From assembly GCA_037179385.1 (NCBI GenBank), contig CM074193.1, forward strand, positions 40,146,846 through 40,210,845: DNA of 64,000 nt. The letters run 5' to 3'. Below, piece after piece: positions 12,501-27,500 of this stretch. This DNA is from Holothuria scabra. Its lineage: Eukaryota; Echinodermata; Holothuroidea; Aspidochirotida; Holothuriidae. Below the pieces are notes generated by a model. It saw only the letters and a list, made by a program, of their open reading frames with translations, was not told the origin of the DNA and did no database searches. The translations under genes and the position numbers were made by a program. How positions within the stretch are numbered: the stretch's first letter is position 1; every line of letters starts with the position of its first letter.

Positions 12501-15500
12501 GAAAATCGCAATTATTCCGCCTAAATTGGGATACTTGGCATCTCTGCCTTTGACCTCCACCAAAAACAACAAAGACCATTTCCTTACCATAACCCATCCA
12601 AATACCAAATATGAATTCTATTCAAGTTTCCTACCTTGAGATATCGCATAAAAATGTCAAACTTTGACCCCGGTGACCCCAGATGACCTTTGACCTTTGC
12701 CACAAATAACAGGAGCATCCCTGACCATAATGCATCTACATATTAAATATAAAATCTATCCAAGCTTCCAATCTTGAAATTACATGATAACGAGATTTTC
12801 AGACTCTGGACCCAGGTGTCCCCAGATGACCTTTGACCTCTACGAAAAACAATAAGTACCATTTCCTGACCAAAACACATCCACATACCCAAATACGAAA
12901 TCTATTCCCTACCTTGAAATATTGCATTAACAAAATTTAAAGACTTTGAATCCTAGTGACCCCATATGACCTTTGACCTCTGCCACAAACAAAAGGAACC
13001 ACTCCCTGACCATAACACATCCACATACCACATATGAACTCTATCCAAGGTTCATATCTTGAGATATCACGTTTACGAGATTTTCAGACTTTGACCCCTG
13101 GTGACCCCATATTACCTTTGACCTCTGCCACAAACAAAAGGAACCACTTCCTGACCATAACACATCCACATACCAAACAATGAAATTTATCCAAGCTTCC
13201 TATCTTGAGATATCATGTTAACGAGATTTACAGACTTTGACCCCTGGTGACCCCAGGAGACCTTTGACCTCCGCCAAAAACATACGGGACCATCTTCTGA
13301 CCCTAACGCATCGACATATCAAATATGAAATCTATCCAAGCTTCCTACCTTGAGATATTGTGTTAACGCGATTTTCAGACTTTGACCCCTGGTGACCCCA
13401 TATGACCTTTGACCTCTGCCACAAACAAAAGGAATTACTTCCTGACCATAACGCATCCATATACCAAACAATGAAATTTATCCAAGCTTCCTATCTAGAG
13501 GTATCATGTTTTCAAGAATTCCAGACTTTGACCCCTGGTGATGGCAGATGACCTTTGACCTCCACCAAAAACAATAGGGACCATCTCCTTACCATAACGC
13601 ATCCACATACCAAATATGCAATCTATCCAAGCTTCCTACCTTGAGATAACGTGTTAACAAGATTTACAGACTTTGACTCCGGGTGACCCCAGATGACCTT
13701 TGACCTCTGCAAAAAACAATAGGGACCATCTACTGACTATAACGCATCCACATACTCAAATATGAAATCTATCCAAGCTTCCTACCTTGAGATATCGTGT
13801 TAACAAGGCTTTTAGGATTTGACCCATGGTGACCCTAGGTGACCTTTGACCTCAACCAAAAACATTTGGGTTCTTCCTCTTAATATGGCGCATCTATGTA
13901 CCAAGTTTGAAAACTTTCAGACATTCCTATCTTGAGATATCGTGTTAACAAGCAAAGTGCTACAAACACACACACACACACCTATACGCGTTTCTGGCGC
14001 CTATCGGGGACATGCTTATTATACCAGTCAAGTGGGGATATTCTGTTTTTCCTAGTCAACTGGGGATAATCGCAGGTCATAACCAAGGTGACTGGGGATC
14101 CTGAAAAATTTACACACACATTTTCACACAAATTCAAACAAAAACCATGGAATCGCGGATATACCTCAGATCAAACTGTAAAGCTACAGGCACTTATTTG
14201 ACACCCCACTTTGCATTATTTTGGACTTTCTAAAACCGGGGATATCCCCGTTTCGCGGGGTATCCCCAGTTCCACTGTAATTTTCATGTGTGTATCCCCG
14301 ATTGACCCCAGAAACGCACGCATACACACACACATGCATACATACATACACACATACACACCCACGTCATCATGAATGCATCGGTTTCTCTTATCATCGA
14401 AACCAAAAACTTTCGACTGTTCGATATGGTTGCCCAATCAAAGCCTGACATATATATTCTGTGACATCTTTCGGAGAGAGCCTTAGTCGGCACAGTTCTC
14501 AGAATCGGTTCCCGCTCTATGGCGTAGGGAGGAACATGTGCATATAAGTGCCATTCAGAGTAGATGTGTACGAAGGCGTGGTCGAGGAATTGCTCAACTG
14601 CCCGGTACGTGGGCTCAGAATAGGCTCAGGATATTCTATCACAATCGCATCTTAAAAACCAATGTTATTGACGTATTTTTTACAAAGACTATTGGGGTAG
14701 AATTGCATCAAAATTCATAGGTGATCTCCACTCCACTTCCCTCCCTTTCGTTCTTCGAATCGTGCCGATTAAGACTCGGCAAATGAAATTAATTTAAATG
14801 TTCTTTCCTAATGATTTCATGCATTTTATGTCAAGCCTTGATTGGACAGCACTGGTACTATATTTGTTCCCCATAACTAAAATCGTATATATCAGTTCGG
14901 GAGATAACCACTTTCGGGGGAAAATGGTTTTTCACCCGATCGGGGGAAAATACGGCCATGGGTGGCGCCATTTTCAAATTTCTCCCTTGATGCTTTGCGA
15001 TCCTACCGCGCAATTTAAACGGAAACAAACGTTCAAAACACCTGGAAAATTTAATCGGTCTTAGGACAGAGAAATTTTGGAATATTTAGAAACTTTGTTG
15101 CTAGGGGAACAAAAAAGCCGGATCATGTTTGGTAGTTCACCGCGCAAATTTTGAGATATCGAGCAATTTTGCCACGTTCTGTGTCCTAAGCTTAAATTAT
15201 AGACTTGACACAGCCGCAAGATTTGTTCAATTTTTTTCTGCAGAAAGTTGTGTAAGTTACTCGTGCTAGCAATTGAACCCATTAGTACGTTCTTGAAAGT
15301 TACTTTAGATTTCTCTCTGTGGTGGTGAACAATTACCTTGTATTTGAACATATCGACATTTATAAAACAAAGCGACGACTGTGATGAGGTACACACTAAG
15401 TGCTCATGAATATTCATGCTGCAAATTTTCTCCCGATCGGGTGAATTCTCATTTTCACCCGAAAACGGTTATCTCCCGAACTGTATATTGTATATAATTA

Positions 15501-18500
15501 ATAACTGGAGAAAAAAATCAACCTACAAACCACGATCGTGCGATGACCAACCCAGCTCTAGTTGTCGGCATTACACTTGTACAATATTAAGTCTTTAAAT
15601 AAAAAGGGGTCCTTTGTTCCCAGATAAGGAAAGAGGGGGTCGTCAGATAGCGCCAGCCCTGCCGCTTGCTCTAAAATGAGTATCTAATGTGTTCGTAGGG
15701 TGTAAGGCAGGTCTATTTGATGTAGTTTTCCATGACTCAAACCCTCGGCCTATTTCTCTGCTAACATTATAACTTGACCTTTAACCTTATCTAATTAGCA
15801 TATTAATAGGAATACTAATATTTCCCCGTATTTGCCAGTTGACATATTTACAGAATTTTAGAACCAAATCTCTCATCAGTTAATGACTGGACCGTAAATA
15901 TATGAAGAAAACGAAATTTTTGATAAATAGGGTGCCCTTTAAACTTTAAACGTCAAAATGGCGCAGAAAAGCCCGGAAATGGCCCGTATACCCTCGATTT
16001 TCGGAATCAGCAATCCAAAATTGACCAAATCCACTTGGTCTCATAAATTTCGCTTTCGGGTGACGATACCCCCCCCCCCCCCCTCTCCGCCTGGTGTAAT
16101 ACATCTGTTCATTGTTATATGCTGATGGAACGTTTTAATATGTCTTAAAATTGACTGTACCTTCAATGACAGTGAATTAATTACCTTTACTTTCGTAGTT
16201 GGCAGTGAATCCTAATGACCGTGCCTCTAATCCGGTTTTCAATACTATTTTTACTTTTGATGCGTTGGTGAGTATAAAAGGTTTGCCATCACCGCATAGG
16301 ATCTGTTTCTCTGTAGTTACCTCTTCATTGTTCACAAGTAGTATCTCTACAGTATCGATACAAGTACCGCTGATGGGATCTTTGCTGACGGAAAACTCGG
16401 TAAAATTAAGGGCGACGTACTTGTGTTCATCTACGTGGATGGTCCAATTACAGAAGGAGAATGGCGCTAAATTTGTTATCAGGCTGTTGATCTCAAAAAA
16501 GCCCATTGAATTTCGAAAAACTTCGTCGCCTCCACAGTTAGGCTCGCAATGATCACCATTACCAATGCAATCTTTGGAAAAGAAAATAGCTACTAATATA
16601 AACAGATTTTAAACCATCGACGCAAGCTTAAAAATTAAGAATATTCACGACCAAGCTAGAACAATGAACTGTGCTTGCAAATGGGTAGAGTTGGGGCACA
16701 TATTTCCATTTATGATATGGAAAATTCTGTGGTAGATCCAGATTGTGTTGTGGGTGAAAGTGCAACCGCCAGTAAGTTCAAGTCCTATTTTTTATTGACT
16801 GAAAGGATTTGTCCTTTAGTGTTATTGTCATTATATTTAACAAGAGAGAGACCATCTGCTCTTGCGCTGATAAAAAATCACTACTTCAAAAATGATAGAT
16901 TATGCCAGAGTGACACACGTGTTTTCAATCAGGAACAACCGGAAAATGTTATTCTCAGACAGATTCAACTTAGAAAGAGGTCTTAGAGTGCATATTAATG
17001 ATAATTCGCTATGATATCGGTAATATGACTGTACTTATACATGTAAGATCATGTTTTTGAGTAGGCTTTTCAATTTACTTTTAAATTAAAAATTAAAGGA
17101 AATGAAAGGACTTCAATATTCTATAACACCCATTTTACTGTTGCTCTTCTCGTCAAGAAATAAACTGCTATAATACACTGAGACTAAAAGCGTATGAAAA
17201 TTGCGTTTTAGCTAAGTCCTTCAAATAAAGGAATGAGTGACTCCATAACATTGGCTTTGCTATGAGGGGGGGGGGGGGGAGGTGGGAATCTTACCATGTG
17301 TGACAACAGGTCATCCAGTGGCACCAGATAATTACAGTGCGGTTTTCTGGACCTTTCTTTCCAAAAAATCCTAATTCTCTTCAATACAAGATTCACAATT
17401 TTAGACACTTTTGTATATAAAGCAAATATTTTGAGGAGCTTCGCGTGCCCTATAAATGTTCACTCAAAGTGATGCAGTAATGCTCATACAGTTACAATTT
17501 GAACAGGAACAGAAAAAAGTGTTGGAAAATTTTTCTGCCTCTTGAAATGCACAGAATCGAAAATTTGCTCTTTGTGACACCAAATCTTCTAACGACACCT
17601 GGCCGTTTATAGTGCTGTTTTCCCAAATTTTCATGGGTATTGGTTCTCTCCACTACAGCTCCATGTTCTAAACAGTTGTTTTAAATTTGTTTGAATTGAT
17701 TAGTTCATTTGATTATGTGCTCGTATACTAAACGCATACTAAATGTTGCCTTAATGCATTCTCCAGTAAATTTATTTTTCCGATCACAATATGATGGGGA
17801 GAGGGCCACGCCCCACATGCTCCCCTCCCGGTGAGTTTAACTTATCTCAGATTAGATAGGTTAATAAAAGCCAGATGACATAAATAAGCCCAAGATTGCA
17901 CCAGCAAGCAGAGGCTGGCACTTTTGTAGCGGTTTCATCAAGCGCAGGGACTTACCTGTAGTCTCATAAGTTGCAATAAATCCAAGTTTTTTTGGCATGT
18001 CTGCTCCCAATGGACCGAACGCTAATACCATGGTGACGTTACTAGATCTACTTGTCACCACCATCTTTTTGTGTGTACCGCAATATGATCCTCTAAGTCT
18101 TGGACCTTCTTCAGAAAAGTGATCCGTAATATTAAGAACATCCAAGCAAAGGGCGGATGAATTAGATTTCCTTAACAGTAATTCATGAAAGGTGAACCTG
18201 ATGATCAGTTTAAACGAGAGTTCAAAAACAATTATTCGTGTACATTGATGCATGTTTCAAAAATGAATGGACCTTCTATGCGTTGCCCTTCACTACTGTA
18301 ACGGTATATTTTAAGACTTGTAGTGGCTTTCATTCACTGTAATATTTTCATGAAACTAGCTGTAATATGTGTCACTTTGAATTTTGCAAATCTATTTCAA
18401 ATCTCATTTACTTCACCTTCTTTTAGTTTGTATTTTTTCTTTCCAGATATTCGATATCTGTACATCTTTTGACAGTTATCATTTCCTTGACATCTTCAGT

Positions 18501-21500
18501 TTACACACACATGGGGCACAATCAGTCCTTCATCTGTACTTCTTTCAAAAGCGTTGTACTGCTGACAACCAGGGTAACGCCAGGGTATTTTGATATGAAA
18601 GCAAATCATTTTCCCTTCTTGTCTTTCTCTTTTCACATTTCCTTGTGAATATAGGGTGCGGTTGCCTCCCTGTCACCCCCTGACGCCACTCCTGTTGCCT
18701 ACTTGTTATCTTTTGTAACTTACAATCATTTCATCAATATTTAAAAATGGGTTTTCATTTCAAGAGGTTCATTGAGTTGTTATCGATAAATTAATGAGAG
18801 TGTTAAAGAATTACTAATACATGAAAATGTATAAAGTTAGCATTGTGAGTCAAGTTTCATATCCAAGAGTTATGGAAAAGTTTAAATTTTAAATTTTTTC
18901 ACAATTTGAAAAAGTGTTTGGACACAAATTTTGAAAATCGAATTGAACCGTTCAATACTCACTCATAAAGCAGTTGTATGTAGAACATGGGGATTGTGCA
19001 AGTTTGATCATTTGTCATTGGTATGAAAAGGTTTGCACAAATTTGTTGAATTTCATGCACCAACTCTATAAGCCGCTTTAATATTGTGCTCGATCCACCG
19101 CGCAGTAAATAAACATTAAGGCTGTCGCCATTATTTTCTTTCTTCGGTATTCGTGCTTCATATTTGGCAACAAAAGATAACATTTAACTTACGTTACATA
19201 CAATCCATCAGGAGCCTCAAGGTGAATCTCACATCGTTGTCCACTGTTATACAATGGAGGAAATCCTATACCCTGAATAATCCCTGATCTTTTGCTTGTT
19301 ATCTTTAATGGATCAGTCACATTCTTCCAAAGATCTTCACATCGAATGTCAGCTAGTTGTTGCTTAGAAATTTTAGCTGAAGACATCAAATGAAAGAAAA
19401 TAATTATTATGTAATTTATGAAAATGTGTAAAAAGCGGGTGTTAAAAGGTCTGCAATATACCCGACATAGGTGTACTTATTACTTCTTAGAATGATTACC
19501 TTTTTCTAAATCTACATAATTCTCAAAGCATGATTTCTGGTATTTCTGTATAAAAATTAATATGAAAAATTTTCATTTAAAATACTTTTGACACAGTTGT
19601 CCTTTATTTCTGGCAAGATTTTATGACAAATAATCCAAATTTATTTTTCAAAATGTTTCTTTTGCAACTCAGATCAACCAGAATGGCGGAAAAGCAAAAT
19701 GACCTCTAATGCAGTAATTATGTTGATATATCATGACGAAAACCTGAGGAAAACCTAACCTGTGTCCATTTTCTGCTGTGAATATTCACAAAGTATTTTT
19801 CTGGACATTTCTTTCAGGATCCCGGTCAACCAAAATGGCGGATATAGCAAAATGGCCGTCAATGTTAAAATCTCGATATATTATAATAAAAGGGAAAAAA
19901 CCGTAGAAAATATCTTTTCTAACAGTTGCTCTTTATAAATGGCCATATTTTATGCCAAATAATTTAAACGTGTTTTTAAAACATTTTTGATGCAATTCAG
20001 TCAAGAAAGCGAAGAAACAAAATGGCCACCTGTGATATAATTACCGTACTTTATTTTAATAATAAAGAAAATAACCACTAAAAATATTTCCAACACATCT
20101 TAACCTAAAATCCGTCCATAATCTTTAATAAACATTGAAAACGTATGCTCAAAATAATATTTTTTAAGAATATTTTATTTGCCACCGTTTTGATTTTGGC
20201 AGCCATTTTGAACGGACCAAGATCCAAAATATTTACTGTTTCCACTTGATTTCGTGTTCAGCGGACCATAAGGATTCGGAGAGTTGTCGGGGTGCCGGTG
20301 AGGAAAACGGTATTTTTCTGATTTTTCCGTGTATAGACATGTCAGGGAATTGAAAAACCATGGTGGTATTAATGACCATTCCAGGTGGCACTTACCTCAG
20401 TCTGAAGCCGGACTAAACGACTTAGCGATTCCTTGCCTTTGAAATGTAAGTCTGTTTTGCAAATTGACATTGCTTCATAATATACCTACAAAGTATACAC
20501 ACTTCCTATATAGAGACATCGTGTAAATCGGGTTCAGAGATTTGGACCCTACGACACCCGAGATGACCTTTGGCCACCTGGTTCAAGGGTTCTGTTCACT
20601 ATATCGCATCCGCATAATTGATGTAAAATGTTGCAAAATCTAAGACTACAACCATTAGAAATTGTGTTAAGATCGTACTGAAACTTTTACCCCTTGTGAA
20701 CCCAAATGACTCTTGACCTACTCCAAAACAAGAGAATTCTGATCCGCACCATGACGGTATCCACATAACATGTATGAAATCTATCTACGCTTCCCGCCAT
20801 CAGATACAAAGTGAACGAGAGTGTATACCAAGTATGAAATCTGTGCAAGCTTCCTAGCTTCAGATATCGTGTAAACAAGGTTTTCAGACTTAATGACCGA
20901 TGACCCCACATGACTTTGACCCCACCACATAAGATTAGTCACACTTACCCTTCTTGAGATATTGTGTTAACAAGCAAAGGCATCACACACACACACACAC
21001 CCACACACACCCACACACACACACACACACACACAATACACATAAATTCATTGCCTGCCTTCGGCAAGGGATCAAAAATATTATTACACTTCTTCAATCA
21101 CAAAATAAGTCCCTTGTACCGGAACAAAACTAAATTACCGTAGACCTCTTCTGGGATGGCGCTGTTGATTGCATTGAGGTTACTGGTATTAATGGTTGAT
21201 ATGTGGGTTTGATCAGAAGGCAGTGTTGTAGAATTATGATCAAACCATGAGGTAAGGTCCTCATCGTAAATGGAAACGGTGTAGTTGTAGTCGGTGTCGT
21301 CCATACTGTAATAATCCGTCGACATTGGTTGGTATTGTGAAGGATCAATGTTATCCGTTGGAGGAATGTGAGGAAGTTTCATTTCTGAAAGTAAAAGAAG
21401 AGTAGAATCTTCCTTCCTTGTTAGTGACATAATTCGGCTGAGTACATACAGAAGTGATACGTGAAAGAGATTAAGTGATGGTACATTTTCGTAAGGAATA

Positions 21501-24500
21501 CAATTGTACCAGTTCTTTTAAATCTTTCCTAATGGTGTCGTTCAGACGGTGCCAATCATGCTTGCAATGCTCGTGTTCACCGATTAATGCCCCTAAGCCA
21601 AACAATAGGCTATACATGTATAATCGTATTTGCATTAAAAACACATCGTTAGATGGTTGAACATTTTCATTATACGTGTGCACAACACCTATGACAGGAT
21701 GAGGAAACTTGCCATACAGTTAAAGGGAAATACTGCGTTTATTTTGCAAGAAAAATTCATCCTTTAAAACTAATATTCATTGACACAGGGTGATAGATTA
21801 TCAAAACTAAGGCAGTATGGTAGCCTTCTTTTCAAGATATAAGTTTTCCACAGATAGAAATTCAGTGGTTTGTTGCCCAAGAATAATTTGTTCACCCAAA
21901 CTTTTAACATTTTCAATGATGCGCCGTCAATGGCTCTTCTTGCTCATACCATTTTAAAGAGATGTAGCAATTGCTGTGGTTTATGATTAAGACTGAAATG
22001 CTGGATAGTGTCGGAGCCATTTCCTTCGTAATCTTTGTTGGAACATTTTAAAAACAATGTTTCCTTTAAGAGGGTGAACTTATACACTGTCGTATATATA
22101 CGTTTTATCTCTAGCTTAATTGTTCAAGTATTTCTTAATTGTTCATTGTTCGTCTCCTTATCAAACTTCGTACCAAAGTCATTTCAACAGCCGATTATTA
22201 CATACCTGTACACATCGTGCCATCGAGTGTCGTTAAGTAATGACCTCGTGGACAGGTACAGTGATAACTTCCTGCAACGTTAAGGCATTGGTGTGAACAA
22301 GTTTTGTCGGATTCATTCAAACATTCATCAATATCTAAATGAAAGCAAAGATAACAAATGTAAATGCAGAATAATGGTCTACATATTTAATTTACTGCCT
22401 TCATTGAAAAGTCTTTTGGTTAACATAATTATAACAGCGGACGAAAAAGTAACCAGAAAGCCAAAAGGCTTATTGATTCCTTGACTCTGAAATGTAAGGG
22501 TTTTTTTTTCATATTGACAGTGCTCCGTAATGTTTTTCAATTTGCCCCGTAATTTACCCACAAAGAACACAAGCAAGGTATCCCAGCTTCCTACATTGAG
22601 ATCCAGCTTGCCCCTTGTGAACCCAAATGACATTTGACCTCCACCAAAAACTACTGGGATCATTTATTCACTATGCACCATCTATATCACAAGTATCAGG
22701 ACCCGGTTACCTTTCTTGTAAAACTTTCCAAGCAAGCTTGTCAGGCTTTGGCCCTGCTGACCGCGAATGAAAATTGACCTTTACGAAAATCAAATGGGAT
22801 CATCTTCTCAATACAACCAACCTACAAACCAAATATGAGTTTAGTCACATGTACCCTTCTTGAGATAGCGTGTTTACAAGGTTTGAACTTTTGACCTCTC
22901 GTGACATCATAGACCTTTGATCTCCATGAAAATCGTTAAGGAATGTCTACTCAATAAGACCAACTCGCATCCCAAACATGAGGATAGTCACATGTACCGT
23001 TCTTGAGATACCGTGTTTACAAGCTTCTCATGACTTCAAATGACCTTTGATCTCCACCAAAAACAATACAGATCATCTACTCAATACGACCAACCCACAC
23101 ACCAAATATGAGATTAGTAGCACTTACCTTTCTGGAGATACCGTGTTTACAAGCAATTCCTAAGGAATTCACCATTTGACTTCTCGTGACCCCAAATGAC
23201 CTTTGACCTTCACGAAAATCAATAGGTTTCATTTACCTTAATATGGCAAACACAAACAACAAATATGAGCATAACACATGCACTGTTCCTGACATATCAT
23301 ATTTACAAGGTTTTAATTTTTTGACCTCTCTAGACTCCAAATGACCTTTTAGATCCACCAAAAATGATATGGGTCATTGTAAAAGCCCTCACGGTAACCG
23401 CTTTGGAGAGACAGTGTTTACAAATAGTTTTTAAGGTTTTCACTCTTTGACCTCTCGAGACCGCAAACGACCTTCGATTTACACCAAAAAAAAATAGGAA
23501 CCATTTTCTCAGTAGGCAGCACCCATGTGCCAAATATGAGATTCACCACACATTCTTGAGATATCGTGTTTATAAGCAGGCGTCACACACACACACACAT
23601 ACACACACATCCACACGACATCACCACACATAGATTTCTTGCCTGCCGTCGGCAGGGATTAAATAAACTATAAAGAGCTGAACACCTCGAAGGGATATTA
23701 CAGCAAAAAATAAAAGCTCTTTTCATATACGTACTGTAGATAGATTGTATTAACAAGCGTAACAGACAACGCCATTCTCCTACGGTCTGTTAAATCCAAA
23801 AGTAAAGCTATGAACGTACATATAGTGTATTACAGGAATCAACAATGGCCTAATTGATTGTAGCACAGTAAAACATTTTTGTAATCCAATTCTCTCAAAG
23901 ATTTATTTATATACACTAGGCCTACCGATAAAACATTGAGTCAATCCGTAAGCAAATATAAAATATCTTTGCAAACATAACTTATGAGTAAGAATTCAAT
24001 GAGAATGTATAATCTGAATAAACTGAATGAAAGGCTCACCTATTTGGCAAATAGTTGCACGCGTAACAATAGTGTCGCGACAATGAAATGCCCTCCATTT
24101 CATACTATCGTCCATATCGAGATAGACACATATTGGAATTGTGTTGTTATTTAAAATGGATTCTGGTAACCATCGAAAATTCTCGTATGTCATCGGAAGG
24201 TCTGCTGTCAGAGGTAACCACCTAAATGATGTTTCTGTATGGGATGTTAACTTCTGAAGTCCAATAACATATTGGTATATATAATCAAGTTGAAACCTAC
24301 ACAAGGATAAAACGATTTAATCAACACATATTGTAAAAGGATATAGACCACCGATGCATATCATCCATATGACACTCTGCACCGTGATTCTGGTGTAATT
24401 GTCCCTGGTTAAAGGGTTTAAGATCATATCAATAGTTTTGATATGTTAGAGGGGTACTTCTAAGCATTTTGATAAAATTTGCATTAAAACCGAATGTGCG

Positions 24501-27500
24501 ATTCTCTCAGATATGAGCAATTAAAGTTAACCCATTTTCAACAAAAGGTCAACTTGAAACAAGCACAGATGACATCTTACCCTCATTTTAAAGTGTCTCT
24601 ACGTGTTTGACAGAAGTAAAATTCATTAAATTATCTTGCCCAAACTTTTCACAGAACTTTTAAGCAGTCCAATTGAGCAATGAAAACGAATAAACAATCC
24701 CCAACGCGAAAATTCTGCCAAATGTTGTTCAGTTTTCATAGAAATAACGAAAAAATTGATAATGATAGATTGCAATCTTTATTTCACTTCATCCCACCGC
24801 TGAAGGTCCCGGTCTTGAATAGGAGTGCGTTAAGTTAAAAATATTCAACACACCAAAACTACATAAGCGGGACGGGCACTCTTGTCAAAGGTGCTTTTGC
24901 TTATACTACCATTACCCCCCCCCCGCTCTGTTACGCAAACTGTCCACTGAACCTTCATTGACTCTTATACGGGGCGGTGCGCACTGTTTAACGAGAAATT
25001 TTCTATCCGGCTAACGATAACAATAATCTTTAACCTAATCCCTAACTTAATTCCTAACCCGAACAAAGAATACAATCGATACAATACAATGGCAACAGCC
25101 AATCAAGAAACACCTTGTTAAACGGTGCGCATCTACGCTCTTATTCTACAACAAAAAGAAGAACTTCGATGTGAAAAACAATACTTTTCAAACCTTTTTA
25201 AAAAATTCAAAGGATTAACGTTATAGTTTGGTGAACTGTCCCTCTTTTCACATAAAAGTACTACCAGGTACTCCCAAGGCAATACAAACCCTCACGATGA
25301 TTTAAATTCCTTACTGTCATACTCGCAAAAAATGGTTTGATTTTTTTTTTATTTGAGACTTTGACTGTTGTTTAAAATAATCGTTACAAAATACTGCAGA
25401 CTAAAGTATTTGTGCTGCGTTTGGAAACAGCGATAGCTATACCTTTACTATGCATACTGGCGCACCGGGAGGGACCGTTTTTCAATCTGTCCCAACAGAC
25501 AAGTGAGTAGACTTTTTTACTTGGTAACTTAATGTCAGATCGATGTCCTACTCCGTTAGTATTTAACCTACATCACTTCTTTCATCCTCCAAAGCAAGAT
25601 CTGCTTTCCATGAAATTAATACCTAAGAGCTAGGTATTAAGCTTGAAACATACTTGCGTGACACATTAAATATTCACTTGTATTCAAATAGTTTAGGTTT
25701 TATCAGCTTGTAACCAGAAAGCGTTTTACAAAAGAGCAATGCAAATGTTTTGCGGAACAAAATTTAAGTTCTCCTTTAGTCATGGTTAATTGAGTTATGA
25801 AGGGTTTTATCTATGAAAAACAAAACATCTAAATTTTCCCCTGTTATGAAACACATGGAATCACTGTTATGAACAGTCTTTGGTTTTTCTAGCCTGTTTT
25901 CTCTTCAATCCCATGCTGTCAGGATGTGATTGCAAAAAGTGGCATGATAACATTTCCTATTTACTTCAATATCGACAAAACAGTCTTCAAAACAAAGGGA
26001 AACAAAGAATCCCTTGTCAATGTGTAGATGTGATATAATCTCTGCTGCCCGCAGGCTCACTTTGGAACACAACTCGTTACTTCATTTACTTATACCTCAA
26101 GAAATAAAAATTTGGATCCGGCCGGCAGGGGCGTAGATTTCTTTTCAACATGGGGGGGGGGGGGGGATGATGTGTGCACGCGAAGCGTGCACGGCGAGCG
26201 CGAAGCGCGAAGCCCCAAAAGGGTGGGGTCCAGGGGCCCACCTTAGGGCCCCAAAAGGGTGGGGTCCAGGGGCGAAGCCCCCGAAAGCTCCTGGGTTTTA
26301 ACGCCTCAGAGGCCCCAGGAAGACTGCTTTAAGGGGTAAAATACAGAGGTAATGTTGTAGGGTAGTGACATGTTTATACGCTTAGGAAAGGCTCTTTTGA
26401 GCACAAAACTCTTTATCAATTTGCATTGGAGGACTGAAATTGAACAATTCTAGAGCAACGATGTACCGTTAAGTTTTAAAAGGCAGTATCAACTCAGGGT
26501 TATCCCCGGTAACAAAAATTTGAGTGCGAAGACCATTACATGACTTGCAAGTTGGCTGGAGATAACCAGAAAATTTTCAACTTTATTCATGAAAATAATG
26601 CAAAGGATATTCATATGAATACATAAAACTTAAGCTGGAATTTTTGTGCAACCTAACAGAATGAGATGATATAGTTCCCAAATTATCAACCATTCCCGCC
26701 AAAAAATCATCAAATATCGGTAAATAAATTGAGTTTGTAAAAAGGATTGTGGCGGATTGAATAGTAAAACGTTAGAACAGTGTTGTAATATGGCTTTATC
26801 ATATATTATTCTCACAACCTCAAACAACTTGAAATCGATTTAAAATACTTGCAACCATGGAAAAACGCATTGAGATTAAACGGAGACTGGAGATTTCCCT
26901 ACGAAAATTACCCCATCGATATTCACGAAAGTAACTTACTTGGTGCCATTCACTGTCTTAAGGACGACAGAATTTGCCCGACGTACCCTTTGTGGTAATA
27001 ATTCTTAATAAAAAATAGCTATTTACTGATATGAGACCATGCATCGGTCAAAAATTAATTGATCGTGTAAGGCATTGAGGTTCACAGCTCTGGGGTTCCG
27101 TTTTTAAAAAGACATCATTGGAGTACATCACTAAGTAATTTATTGAATGGGAGGGAGAGTCGCAAGGAGTGAAACAGGATACTTCGAGGAGGACAATACC
27201 TACTCTCCATGTCACTAAGCTACAGTAGTACGGCGGTAGCAAAACTTAAAGAAACTTTACCCCAGAATAAGAGAGTTTTGCTTACTTTGGAAAGCAAACC
27301 ATACCCTCAAGTTTTTCATTAGTTACAAGGTAGCAATTTCTGAAAAAGAAAACGTGATTTCTTCAAATTGTCAAAAGTGCCTGATTTTGACGTTACCACG
27401 TTTCATTTATTGGTCAGAGATCCCTGTTAATGCACTTAGCCAGGCTCGTAATCATATTGGTTTGCACTTCAGTGAAGTTACCATACATGTTTTTTTCTTG

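Larger units (their letters stand above)
11021..16095. mobile_element. 5.1-kb element with long (~640 bp) inverted arms
   Basis: The left arm (11021 to about 11665) and the right arm (about 14832-16095, after removing a nested insertion) are reverse complements with moderate divergence. Termini read accaggcggag on the left and ctccgcctggt on the right. Long matching stretches include gcgaaatttatgagaccaag versus its complement near 16035, and matches flanking the DNA around 11570 and 15530. The centre is a tandem-repeat block (12300-13960) plus CA-rich DNA. No transposase found. It is a foldback or non-autonomous DNA element; I could not define a target-site duplication. Confidence 0.8.
10738..16184 (-). 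other. Intron between CUB-2 and CUB-3, filled by a large inverted-repeat element
   Basis: A 5.4-kb phase-1 intron. All but about 280 bp at one end and 90 bp at the other is the inverted-repeat element at 11021-16095. Confidence 0.8.
19377..21138 (-). other. Intron between linker and CUB-1
   Basis: A 1.8-kb phase-1 intron. 19600-20230 is a degenerate repeat of about 145 bp with recurring caaaatggcggat and ttatgacaaataat-like blocks. 20411-21080 is a tandem-repeat element. Confidence 0.65.

Noticed and set aside
12300..13965. Regularly spaced repeats considered as CRISPR
   Set aside because: Units of about 144 bp are repeated head to tail without unique spacers and recur as dispersed elements in a eukaryotic intron; this is a transposon satellite core.
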